Source of the DNA: Lunularia cruciata
Taxonomy: Eukaryota > Streptophyta > Marchantiopsida > Lunulariales > Lunulariaceae
Direction: 5' to 3'
Assembly: GCA_948567375.1 (NCBI GenBank)
Contig: OX419760.1
Span: 11,594,001-11,658,000, forward strand
Length of the DNA stretch: 64,000 bases
In this document: one piece after another, positions 10,884 through 21,645 of the stretch
Layout of the letters: each line of letters starts with the position of its first letter
Position numbering within the stretch: position 1 is the first letter of the stretch
The notes under the pieces: model-generated
The model's input: the letters and a program-made list of their open reading frames with translations, nothing else
What the model was told of the DNA's origin: nothing
Databases searched by the model: none
Translations under genes and position numbers: made by a program

Positions 10884-13800
10884 CTAACCAGGAAGCTCTC
10901 TTCTGTACTCCCTCAATATTACAGGCACACTTGACGGAGGCACCTGCAGTCGTTGCATTCCGGAAAGAATTTTGTCAACACATATAACTTAGACAGACCA
11001 TTCATTTCACGTACTTTCTGAAATCGCTTCCCATGCAGAATTCGTGTCAGCAACTGGACCTTAAAATGTTCTGGTTTGCTGCAGTGTTCTAAATTAACAT
11101 TGCCGAAATTGAAGAGGAAGCACGATAGTTTCCGGCCTACCATGCCAAGTTCCGTAATGACCATCGCGACGTAATCTGAAGGCGTTGCATCATACCTGCG
11201 ATGAGTTCTCAATCACATTAAACAAAAGGAAAGCCTGAAAAAGCCTATCAATAAAGCTCAGAATCCAGATGATAACAAAGAGGCACTTAAACAGCACTCA
11301 GGGTCCCATCTGTCCATTGAAACGGTAGACTTGTGAAGGGAAAAGAACCTCGGCACATGAGACGATAAATGCGGGGCTGACGGGAGGTGACAACTCACGT
11401 CAAGTTTAACAATTGTAGATGCTTATCCTCAGGACTCCATCCTTCAAGCTCTTTCAAATCTCGTCTTCCCCAAACTTTCACAAGAGCATCAGGATTGCCT
11501 AAAGCCAAGTAGAGAAAGTAAGAAACACCGCCAGATGAACCAAGAAACATGTGAGAGCAACTCAACGCCTACCTGCTATGTTTCTGAAACTGGTCAGTCG
11601 AGTAAAAGAACATGAACTTTGCCGCGATATTGTTAGTAGAAATACAGCTCACCTAGCTCATTTGCAGTGATGGAGTCCAGTTGAACTCTTTCATGGAATT
11701 TGTAGGTCTCACAGCATATCATCACCGGGACACTAAACGCATGGGCCACCATTGCAACACTCGCTGTCCCGACTCGCGAGTAAACAGTTCCGTTGGACAA
11801 AACAGATGCCGCACCAAGAAACACTCGCGTCACCTCTTGCATGATATATGAAACAGCGTTGATATAAGTGTATGTGCAGTCTAGCCCTTCGGAAAGTAAC
11901 CTCTTAAGCAGTCGCTTTCCCTCTAGCTTTGGCCTTGAGTCAACAACCACAACTCTGAACTTCCTTCCGAGCTCATGTGCTCTGACTAGGATCATTTCCA
12001 CCACACACGATGATCCATAAGTAAGACATACATCACCATCCCTGATCTTCTGCACCGCATGCTTCACTATCTCCTTGTCGGCATACAGAATCTTTTCTTG
12101 CATAAAGCGATCAATTTCCCCAATCAATGATGCTTTTGCCTCCGGTTCTGATAATTCTTCTGAGAGGTTGGCTAGTTTAGTCTTGAGAAACTTGATAGCA
12201 TTTCCCATACTGATAGCGAGAGGCCTGCAAGTATTGAGAAACGACACATGACTGTTAATTTTCTGAGTGAGGTCCCGAATAAATATCTTCTCCACCGGGG
12301 TGCTGTAGTCCTGAATCATTTCTCGAAAGGCCATCAGCATTGCCACACAGCGTGCGTTTCCACCGACCAAGTCTCCGGTCAGGTACTGAAGACCAACCTG
12401 GAGGCAACACGAGCAGAGAACGATATGTCCGTGAAGATGGAACATGAAGCCAAATAGCCAAGGACTCGACACAACCAACATCGCTCAATAGTGCTCAAAA
12501 TCAACAGTATCAAAAAGAACTGTCATTTATAACCATACATGCGTCCAATCAGTACCTTGTAAATAGCTGGATGTGGGTGCATGGCTTCGTCTTGGAAAAA
12601 CTTAGATTCAAGAGAAGGAAGTTGTGTCCCATGGACAAATTGAGGAAGATGTCTAAAGAGTTCCACCCTGTTTTTGGTCTCAGTTTGCTCCACCAGGGAA
12701 CGCTTTCTGGCTTTGGCAACTCGCTCAACGTCATCGAACTGCATCCTGGGAGCAGGTACTTCCTTCTTTTTCTCTTTCTCTTGGCATTTCTCCGACAACT
12801 TTCCAGTTGAAGAACTTCTAGCGCCACTACTGTCCTTTTTCTGATGACTGGGCTTCACAACCTTGGCCTCCTTTTGACTCCCTCCTTGAACGGCAGCGTC
12901 GACTTTGGTTGGTTTGCTGCCCCCTATGGAGCCATCAATGTTTTTTCATGAGAACTTGAGCGACAATACCACGAAGGGTATGATTCACATGTGAAAGTTT
13001 GTCACTAATTTGTTCTACGTCTACGGTGCTGATAAAACAGAGCATGGAAAATTCAGTAGTAGGGATCTAGTATTCCAGCAAGGAAACTCTAATGGAAGAC
13101 TGATAAGGACTGTCCAAGCTCACTATAAGAACATATAATCTTATTCTATTCTCAGAAGGCACTCAAGCGCAAACGACAAATGATACGAGTCAACTATCTG
13201 CCTGCAAAATGTAAATTGCACTTATTACAACAGAAATACTGTGAACAAACAAAGATGCTGGACTGATTCATGGGAAATTCTGAACAAGTTCAAAAGTGAA
13301 ACCAAAGGGGACAGATTTTCTCAATCACTATACCGGATTCTTTAGCTGCTTGCTTAGCAGCCCGCTGAGCTTCTTGTATAGCTCTTCTCTCTGCTCTGGT
13401 TGGTTTTCCCTTCACAACCTTGCCCTTGTCGTCCGGACCGGCTGATATTTGAGGACAATTGGATATTCAGTAAGAGGCAGAAGTAAAGTTTTAAACACGT
13501 TTATCTTTAGTGTGATTGCAATTGTTTGAGTTCGCTGAAAGCTTTTATATGGTTTTGTTTAGACAGGGTTATATGAACGACGTACGTGTAGGGGACTTAG
13601 ATTGCTAACACATACGACTAATTCACACAGCTAGAACGAAGAAGAGACGACTTAGATACTCCTGTGTTTCCATTCTCTTTACTAACCTTTTTGACCTTTC
13701 TCCTTATCCATCACGGGTACTATGAGGGATGCAGGAGGCCCCACTCCAGCAGCCGGGACCAAATGTCCTTGCGATGCGGCTGGACTCTTCTCAGTAATGA

Positions 13801-14501
13801 TGAGCGGAGGAACGGTCACACTTTCCAGACTAGGAATTTCAGAGCTTTCACTTTGACGTTCAATGAACGTTGTAGAGGACATCAACTGGAGAGAAATCAC
13901 ATGGACATATTAAATAGAGAAGGACGTGATCAAAACCCTAACATGGACACAAACTTGAGTCCCGATTGAAACGTGGACAGCGCTTACAGAGAGACTTACT
14001 CACGAATTGGTCCTGAAGCCAATGACTTACACATACAAACACTGACATAGGTTACTAACTCCCAGTCAAGAACAGACTAATTTTGGTTTCAAAAAGAGCT
14101 TTAAATAGTGACAGTCAGTACAGCTGATCAGTAGCAAATCTGGGCAAATAATCAAAATTATCCGAGCAACCGTCCATACTCACACTCTCACCATGGCTTC
14201 CAGCCTTGCCGGTCGAGGGAGGAGTAGAGCTCCCGAGCACCGAATCCCCTGGGTTGTAGCTCCCAGGATGCATATTACCAACATCCACTGCAGACGGATG
14301 CCTCCTGGAGGAAGGCGACGGGACCGGCATTGGAGCAGCTTTCGGTATATCTGAAACCCGCACCGGGGGTATAAGCACTGGCGATGGAGAATTCGCACCT
14401 TCTACAGGGAGTGCTAAGTTCACCAAATCCGTATCCCCTGGTGTCACAAATCCAACCTGCCTAACCTTGGGGTCAATCACTGAGCGGCCTCTTCTCTCCA
14501 T
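10884..14501 (-). CDS. EIF2B4: translation initiation factor eIF2B, delta subunit (nine exons)
   Basis: Delta is a regulatory-core subunit of eIF2B, the cytosolic guanine nucleotide exchange factor that recharges eIF2 with GTP. Exons on the minus strand: 14501-14184, 14012-14004 (probable 9-base microexon), 13885-13687, 13441-13334, 12923-12556, 12397-11653, 11498-11399, 11195-11141 and 10943-10884 (stop 10884-10886). All introns are GT-AG, phases agree, and the sum is 1962 bases (653 residues), usual for the family. The N-terminus carries SVIDPKVRQVGF, typical of plant orthologues. A charged linker with AERRAIQEAQRAAKQAAKES follows, then the Rossmann-like regulatory domain (GDVCLTYGSS, VVVVDSRPKLEGK, TASVAMVAHAFSVPV, DALVKVWGRRDL, TELGM, VILREY). 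The start at 14501 fits plant N-termini; an in-frame ATG at 14537 would add 12 residues. No disruption is visible. Confidence 0.95.
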
Positions 14502-15468
14502 CCCCTCCCCTCCCAGATCAATTTCAGGTTTCCACAACCTTCCGCAATTTTAACCCCCTTCCCGTCTCCTGACAAGAACTCGCGGGCACTCCCTCCACTC
14601 TCCCCTAAACCTCGCTCTCCTTCTACCGCACCCCTGATTCCACCATCCTAGCCCAAACCCTCAGACCTGCAGACGATCCATCCAACTCTTCGTAGCGTCA
14701 ACCCGCTGATACATCTTCCTCTCAGGTTAGCTAGATGACAGGCAATAAAACTTCGTTCGAGAGACAGCGACGATTACGACGCGCGCAGAGAACGATACCG
14801 TTTCCTTCTCGTTCTCTCACCCGCTTATTAATATACCTCATTCCCCTTTCTTCTCCTTTGCTCGATGTGCCGGATTCTCTGCATGCGGGGTTGAATTGCT
14901 TCATATTGGCCTGTCCCGGAACCCGCTTATGGTCCAGAGAGCGCCGCGTATTTGCATGAACGCACAGTATACGTCGTGTATAAGTCTTCTCTGTGTGGGT
15001 GCCGTGTTCAGGACAGTTGGGTACGGTGTGTGCATAGGGACTATATTATGTGAATAAAGAATGAAGCAAAATTTTCGTTTTTTTACTTCAACAATAATTT
15101 TTTCTGTGAATTTGATACAAATGCAAACCCTATACCGTAAATAATGAGAGTTAATGATGAGGAATCTCAAATTTATAGTTGGGTGATTTTTCTGAAAGAT
15201 CTATAGTTAATGCATTTTCAGAACATTTTTAATATATTAAATCATTAAAGCGAGAGTTTGGATAGAATCATACACGGCTTATTATTATATAGACAGATGG
15301 TCCTTTTTTTTTTAAGTATGTGTATAATGCTGCAACTATAAAATGTCTCATTTTATGATTTGGATTTAAAAGTCGGCTTTAATATTGTAAGGATATTGTT
15401 GAATTAGCACACCCTTGTAAAATGATGCACCTTTGTTAGAATATACTTTAGAGCCATGACCAACAGTT
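14502..15468. other. upstream region of the eIF2B delta gene, then non-coding DNA
   Basis: The first 400-450 bases upstream of the start are pyrimidine/purine-skewed and less AT-rich than the surroundings, as expected for a 5' leader and promoter of a housekeeping gene. I cannot point to a convincing TATA box or transcription start. From about 15.0 kb the DNA returns to AT-rich, stop-filled sequence. Confidence 0.4.
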
Positions 15469-15914
15469 AACATTTTGGATGTTCTTGTATATTGCGTTGG
15501 TTAAAGAAGACAACGAACAATAAAACAATGGGGGATTTTATATTTCAAAATCTCTAAATTTATGGGTAAACGCTAGAGATAACATTTTGGATGTTCTTGT
15601 ATATTGCGTTGGTTAAAGAAGACAACGAACAATAAAACAATGGGGGATTTTATATTCCAAAATCTCTAAATTTATGGGTAAACGCTAGAGATAACATTTT
15701 GGATGTTCTTGTATATTGCGTCGGTTAAAGAAGACAACGAACAATAAAACAATGGGGGTTTTATATTCCAAAATTTCTAAATTAATGGGTAGAACGCTAG
15801 AGATAACATTTTGGATGTTCTTGTATATTGCGTCGGTTAAAGAAGACAACGAACAATAGAACAATGGGGGGTGTTATATTCCAAAATTTCTAAATTTACG
15901 GGTAGGCACTAGAG
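15469..15914. repeat. 112-bp tandem repeat, four copies
   Basis: Units begin at 15469, 15581, 15693 and 15805 with AACATTTTGGATGTTCTTGT and are spaced exactly 112 bases apart. They differ by a few substitutions and small indels, for example TTGGTT versus TCGGTT in the middle. The unit contains no coding frame. It is a minisatellite made by recent tandem duplication. Confidence 0.95.
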
Positions 15915-15988
15915 ATCCGTTAAAAATTTTATAAGTACTTGTAAAATTTAAGTTTTGGACAAATAAATACACCCCCAAAATAGGTTTA

Positions 15989-16080
15989 AGGTGCTGAAAA
16001 CTCCTTTTCGGGTAGAAAACCCAAACTGGAGTTAACTAGAGCTTCATAGGAAACTATCCGAAAAGGAGTTTTGAGCACCT
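15989..16080. repeat. 92-bp hairpin with 23-bp arms (MITE-like)
   Basis: The arm at 15989-16011 (AGGTGCTGAAAACTCCTTTT then CGG) is the reverse complement of 16058-16080 with a single mismatch. The 46-base loop has no coding capacity. This is either a very small non-autonomous transposon or a foldback structure. No target duplication is clear. Confidence 0.8.
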
Positions 16081-16084
16081 TTAA

Positions 16085-16123
16085 AGCCCCATTAAATTGA
16101 ATTAAACTCAATTTAATGGGGCT
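16085..16123. repeat. perfect 16-bp inverted repeat
   Basis: AGCCCCATTAAATTGA (16085-16100) and its exact reverse complement (16108-16123) are separated by seven bases. It starts five bases after the larger hairpin. The sequences next to both hairpins share a CTTCATA[G/A]GAAACTAT motif, suggesting that the two structures arose from one duplicated foldback element. Confidence 0.85.
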
Positions 16124-16260
16124 TCATAAGAAACTATTTACCTCTTGTTTGATTAGGTTGGATGTTAGAGTTAAATGCTAACTAAATCTATCTTGTAAAT
16201 TCTACATTGTAATGAAGTGGCACATGCTATGTGTTTTCAAAAATCTTCATTAGCACACTT

Positions 16261-16428
16261 TTAGTCACATATCCCCTATGATTTAGTCCAAATGGCTTCT
16301 TTCTTTGCATGAATGAACACATGTTGCCTAACCTCTACATGGCTCATTTCTAGTTCCACATCCCCCATTACTTAGTCCAAATGACCTCTTTCTTTGCATG
16401 AATGAACACATCCCGCCTAACCTTGATA
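16261..16428. repeat. direct duplication of about 90 bp
   Basis: A segment with TTAGTCCAAATGGCTTCTTT and GCATGAATGAACACAT is repeated about 90 bases downstream with scattered substitutions. No coding frame. A second small tandem duplication (TTTGCACAAATATTGGATTA, two copies) lies at about 16.70-16.77 kb. Confidence 0.7.
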
Positions 16429-16924
16429 CCGACACTAGTTAGTAATGTGCGCACAAATTGAAATGTCTCACAAAGTGAAATTATAACCATTTATCAATTT
16501 CAAGCACCCACTCCATACCTCAATTAAATTTCAACAAGGGTGAAAACAACAAAGCTCAATCCACATTTGCTGCACTATAGGATTTCAAGAGCTCCTTGAG
16601 AAAATGGTTACTTATGTTTTTGCAACCACTAGCAAAGGAGCAAAGAGTGCTTATGTGCACACTTTGATGTGCACTAGCAAAGAGTGATGAGAAAATATAC
16701 AAAATGAGTACTCATCATTTTGCACAAATATTGGATTATTTGGATCATTTTGCACAAATATTGGATTATTTGGATGATCAAAACATTTTAGTCGAATTCA
16801 TAGTGTGAATAATAAGAAATTGGTGCAAAAGAGCATAGCTCTTAGCTACATGGCCACTTACTTGGTGCAACACGGAAGATGTCATGACATTTGTGGTGCC
16901 AAAGCTAGTTTTCTTGAAAGTTAA

Positions 16925-18403
16925 AGTGGTAGTATTGGTAGTCATCATTATTTTGGTAGTTGCTCATGGACTCTTTGATAGTGGCCAGATTTCATGTTAT
17001 AGCTATTAAACACATGGTGGGACTCATTATCACTTATATCGTCAAATGGACCGTTAGTGATGCCATTAGGATTGGAGACTTAGGTGTACAAAGAGGTGTA
17101 CTTTTGAAGTGTAGCTCCAAAGAGCTCACTTTTTTGATGTTGAGTCTTTGAGTTCTTAGCTATGGTGGACAAAGGCCAACGAGTGTCATTTAGAATCTCT
17201 TAGCTAGAGTGGGTGTAGCTTGAATATAATCAATAACCAATTGTTGAGTGGAGGATCAAGTTTAAATCTGATTTGAGTGTGATTTGAGTGGAAGAGCAAA
17301 CTTATTATATCAAAGAAGTGAAAGTCAAGGAAAAATTGGATGCAATAATTGAGGATGTTGGTGGTATCTCCAAGCATAGTAGATTGTTGATACTTTTGAT
17401 TGAGATCTTGGATTTCCTTAAGAGTGATCATGTATAGAAGCATTGTGTGATTTGCTATAGATTTGACAATGAGGTAGAAAATGTATGGAAGTGCTACCAA
17501 AATTTGGTGAAGATTGAGATTGAATTGAGATTGGTGTTCAATTGTGTTACTCAATGAGGCGAATCTAAAAGTGAGAGGTCAAATTGACAATTAAGAGTGG
17601 CAATTTGTAAAATTGGAGGCATATTTGAGAACTCATCTCCTTGGTTTAGGCATTTGGAGGTCTCCATCTACTCAATTTGGCCAAATTTGATAATTAATAA
17701 TGGATTTAAAGGTCAGCCAATTGTAATGGAGGTTTGAGAAATTGGAAATGGTGTCCATATTTGGAGGTCAAGTTGGCAAAGGTTGCCTAAGTTAGGTCAA
17801 ATTTTTTGGTGGCTTGTCCTAGATATTGCTCAAGTTGGTGGAGGTTCAATTTGGCAAGAAGAAAGGTCTCATTTAATTGAATTTAGCATTTTGAGGCATA
17901 AGGTTAGAATAGCTATGAAGGCCTAGAGGTTTGATTGATTGGCAAAGGTGTCCAAATTTGGAGTTTGAGTTGGTAGAGGGTGCCAAGGTAGGTAAAATTT
18001 GTTGGTGGCTTGTCCTAGATTCTGCTCAAGTTGGTGGAGGTTAACATGATTTGGAGAAGGTTCAATTTGGCAAGAAGAAAGTACTCATTTGGTATTTTGA
18101 GGCATAGGGCAAGAACAACTTGCTTGTTTGCATGAGACTAGCAAGTTTAGATGAGATTTTGGCAATTGTTTGGCAAAATTTGCACACCCTTCTAGATTAT
18201 ACATAATAAGGTTTGAACTCCAAATCTTTAGTTCTTAAACTAATGCCTTAGCCAATTGGTCCACCCTCTCTTGTTATCCTAACAACTAGTAGATTAATAC
18301 TTATACTCATGTAGTTTTGGCTAAGAAAGGTAATTTGATCCCATCCTTGGTGATCTTGGTAGTTTAGAGGTAGATAAACACTCATATTATGTCAAATACA
18401 AAA
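16925..18403 (+). repeat. Element A left LTR (5'-truncated)
   Basis: It is similar to the LTRs at 38.0, 47.0 and 53.2 kb, with shared blocks around the Asn-Ser-rich untranslated text 'GTGCAGCTCC...GAGCTCAC...GATGTTGAG'. The first part of the LTR (beginning TGGCACTTTAG in the 46982 copy) is missing here. The right end is just before the candidate primer-binding site TGGTGGTAGAGCCA at 18404. An antisense tRNA-like segment lies at 18200-18272. Confidence 0.75.
18200..18272 (-). other. tRNA-like segment inside the LTR, antisense to the element
   Basis: Read on the minus strand it has a D-arm/A-box-like block (ccaATTGGCTAAGGCAT) and a T-arm/B-box-like block with GTTCAAACC. The same cassette occurs in the LTRs at 25209-25275 and 54720-54790. 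Stems are imperfect, so it is a tRNA-derived relic rather than a working tRNA gene. Confidence 0.55.
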
Positions 18404-18844
18404 TGGTGGTAGAGCCAATCTGATGTTGATTTATAGATGGATAGTATTTGTTTCAATTTTTTATGATTAAATCTCCGTCATTCTCTACTTCCTATTTTTG
18501 CACCATGTTTGTGTGAGGTGCTTTGACTTCAAAGCATTGGCCTTCCAGTGTGTTCTGGTTATTGAAGCTACATTGATGACCAATCAGACTACCTATGTAT
18601 CTTTTTGGTGAGGCAAGTGATGAGTTGTAAACCATGAGAGTAAATGTTATGAAGGTAGGTTATAATTTTTCCTCTTAGTGCAATTGTCACAATTAGAGCT
18701 ACATTAATGAGTATTTTTTAGTTGATGTTGGCACTTGGTGGGGTACTTTTGGTGGTTACGGTTATGGTTTGAGTTATATTATCATAATGGAGTTCTTTGG
18801 AGATTTTAGAGGAGATATCATTGCAATACATAATGGGTTTACAT

Positions 18845-19740
18845 TGATTAATGCTTGATATTAACATATATCTACCAAGGAGTGCGGACTAACAAGCTAA
18901 AGAGCTACCAAGGAGTGCGGATTAACAAGCTGAAGGGCTTGTAGATGTTCTAATAGAAGGTTGGAAAGAGCCTACACAAGGCATACATTGTATAAGATAG
19001 CTAATTAGTTTCACTCAAGGAGTCATTGAGGCCCAAGCAATCTAATTTTGGTATGAGATCCTTGATAAGGAGTTGCAATATATAGTACATGATGTTATGT
19101 TATTACAGGCTACCTCATGTACATTGGCAATGGTCTTTAGTTTGGCTAAGTGCATTGAGCTCAACATGGTAGAGGAGAGAGTGGTGACATTTAGATTTGG
19201 TAGGGAGACCTCATTCATAGTTGTTAAAATTTCTAGAGTGCAATAGAATGCACCACACCATGTTGGCTTTGAAGATAGAGTGGAGATCCCAAATATTATG
19301 GAGAAAGTGGAGGGCCTATTGCAGCTAGACCCTTACCTTCATTTCAAGTCAACAATAGCTAGTAAGTGGTAGTGTTGCTTGTAGAGGACCTCACCACAAG
19401 AGAGATTGCACTTGTGGCAATGGAAATGATACCTTTGGTGCATCACAACCAGCATAGAGACAATGTGACCATTGCCATAAATGTGATCACACCAATGATT
19501 GATGCTTTGACCTTCACATAGAGTTATGGAGTGGTAGGGCTACTATGGCAAGTGGTAAGAGAATTATAGGTCATGGAAGACAAAGTTATAGAGGTGGTGG
19601 TAGAGGACCTACACTTGGTAGAGACCCAATACCTACTCTTGCTTTTGATATCACTATGGCTACTTGGATTGAGCAATTGAGGTAGAGATGGGCTAATATA
19701 GCCATAGCTTAGAGGAGATCAGATTTAGGTGTTGATACTT
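18845..19740 (+). pseudogene. Element A gag remnant
   Basis: It aligns with the C-terminal half of the gag of element C (55990-56680): KLR/KLK-start segment, a Gln-Ala-Gln-Phe-Trp-like block (QAIXFWYEILDKELQ in one frame), and two zinc-knuckle sites. The first knuckle (about 19370-19410) has lost its leading Cys-X2-Cys through a small deletion. The second (about 19460-19510, CDHCHKCDHTND then a stop then CF) is broken by a stop. The start of gag is deleted and a short segment (CTACCAAGGAGTGCGGA) is duplicated at the junction. Stops occur throughout. In life it would have been the capsid/nucleocapsid protein packaging the element RNA. Confidence 0.6.
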
Positions 19741-20089
19741 CTACCTCTTATGCTTGTGATAGAGATGTCCTAGACTTTCTATGCATAGCATCACAAGCAG
19801 ATGCATTTGCCATAATAAATAAGAGTGCAGTAAGTGCTCTTAAGCCTAGATGAGCATTACCAGAATTGGATCCATATAGAGGAGAGATTAGTAGACAGGT
19901 CAAACTTCTTTGGTCTTTCACACTCTCTAAGGCACTATTGATGATATCCATGGCTCCTAGACATCCATGCCTCCTAGATATCATAATATAGGTGTGGTAG
20001 GTGGTGATGGAGCACATGATAGACTAGATACAATTCAACCACCTACTACTACACAAATTGAGTCTAGCACAATATTGGAGGCTACTTAG

Positions 20090-21120
20090 TTGATCATCTA
20101 CTTCCCTTTGTTCTTAGCCAATGATATGGTAATATTAGGATTTGACCCAACTCTAATTTTCTGGTTCGCTACCACATTTTGTGATGGTAGGATGATGTGG
20201 TTCCTAATTCTTGAGCAAAGGTGGTTAATAGTAGAGCTTACTTGGTTGAAGAACATGGGATCCATTCAAGTAGTAGCAATAGCTAGGTTGGAGGAGCGAC
20301 CAACTAGAATTGCCTTAGAGCAAGCTCAATTCAAACTTGGAGTCATCTTATTGGACAACCAAAGTGGGATTTTCTATTTGGTGGGACCTTTAAGGAAGGT
20401 CTATAAACATAAAGGGTCTTTTTAAACTTTGGTATGTAGACCTTTATGTTGGAGAAGGATGCAATAATTGATCTTGAGCTGAAGAAGACCAATATGGAGA
20501 GGTGTCCATTCAAATCCAAACATCTTTAGGGTGGTTCTACATAGTATATCACATTTGGGAAGCTCATTGTCCAAATTCAGCATGGTCATCCAATTGATAG
20601 TTCTATGGTGAGAGCTCAAGCCATTGCAATAGTAGTAGAGTCATTTGATGTGCTAGTTGGTGGAGTAGTGTTATACTCCATGGATTTTAGTATTGACTCT
20701 TTGGAGGAAATAACTTCCTATAGGCCAGGTGGTAGTCAAGTGAGAGACTAGTATGTTGCCTAGTGACTTGCTTTAATAATGGTAGTATTGGCTCATTATA
20801 GTCAAGGACCGTGGTATCAATTTAAGCTTTCAGTGGTTCCATTACTTGGATTGGTGACTTATTAGAGGGGAATGCCCATGTGGAGAATGCCCCAAAACTA
20901 GAAGAGATCAACAGATTTGAAGTATGAGTGGGATTGTTTTATCCACCTTGGATGTTCCATTTGGAGTTTTGAGAAGGCATTGCAGCAACATGCAAATCAA
21001 TTGATGCAATGGGCTTGGAGTGGAGCCTTTGTACTACCAAGAGACCAATATAAGGATGAGCCTTTTGAGTCGATTACCTTGTCACCTTTGGGTACCACAC
21101 TTATTGCTTGGTAGTATCCA
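20090..21120 (+). pseudogene. Element A protease and linker region, degraded
   Basis: A frame at 20090-20425 reads FLANDMVILGFDPTLIFWFA and DNQSGIFYLVGPLRKVY, matching 57137-57511 of element C and 41314-41682 of element B. Just after it the active-site DSG of a retropepsin, visible in C, is lost (stop and substitutions near 20425-20440). The rest aligns with the unrecognised segment between protease and methyltransferase of the other copies and has several stops. Confidence 0.6.
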
Positions 21121-21129
21121 ATAAAGGGA

Positions 21130-21645
21130 GTATCTTTATTAGAGTTTTTTGGTGGGATTAGCATTGGACTAACTATGGTACTACATGCAAGTATATGGGT
21201 TCAAAGGTACTTGTATGTGGAGAGAGATGAGACAAATAGGCAAGACCCACCACATCATGTGGTACACTTGGCCTGTTGGTATTCTAAGTTATTACTAATG
21301 TCAATAGTCAAAGGTTACCAAAAGACTTTACCAATAGACATTTCCTTGTTGGGGGTGCAAGATCTAGAGAGATATGGTCCCATTCATTTGGTGATTTTTG
21401 GGTGGCCATGTCAAGGACATACCCCATGCTGACCAAGGTCAAGGTCTACAAGATCTCCATTCCAATGTTTTTGGAAGATGTTCTATTTCTACAACATCTT
21501 CAAGTTCATCAATCCATTTCTATAGCCTACATTTTGGAGAACATCCCTTTGATAGATTATTCTCATACACTAGTGGTTGTGATTACACATCAGGTCTTGG
21601 ATAGGACCTACAATGTTGTTGGATGCAACCAAAGTTGGATTACTG
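21130..21645 (+). pseudogene. Element A DNA (cytosine-5) methyltransferase domain, first part
   Basis: One frame is open from motif I to just past motif IV: LLEFFGGISIGL (motif I, 21130-21170), VERDE (motif II, 21217-21231), PIHLVIFGWPCQGHT (motif IV; catalytic Cys codon 21409-21411, in frame with motif I). A stop follows directly after HTPC, and a frame change brings back the ENIPL (motif VI) text near 21535-21555. It is the best preserved N-terminal half of the three copies, without stops between motifs I and IV. The domain is interrupted at about 21645 by a foreign insertion and resumes at about 23820. It belongs to the DNMT3-like arrangement (canonical motif order). The enzyme cannot be made from this copy. 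Confidence 0.85.

Noticed and set aside
10452..10934. Overlapping open frames of about 110 codons on both strands below the eIF2B delta gene
   Set aside because: No domain, mutual overlap, and location in the probable 3' untranslated region of that gene.
15469..15914. CRISPR-like regular repeat
   Set aside because: The whole 112-base unit repeats with no unique spacers; it is a eukaryotic minisatellite.
17204..17554. A 116-codon minus-strand open frame
   Set aside because: It is antisense within the left LTR of element A and has no counterpart in the other LTR copies.
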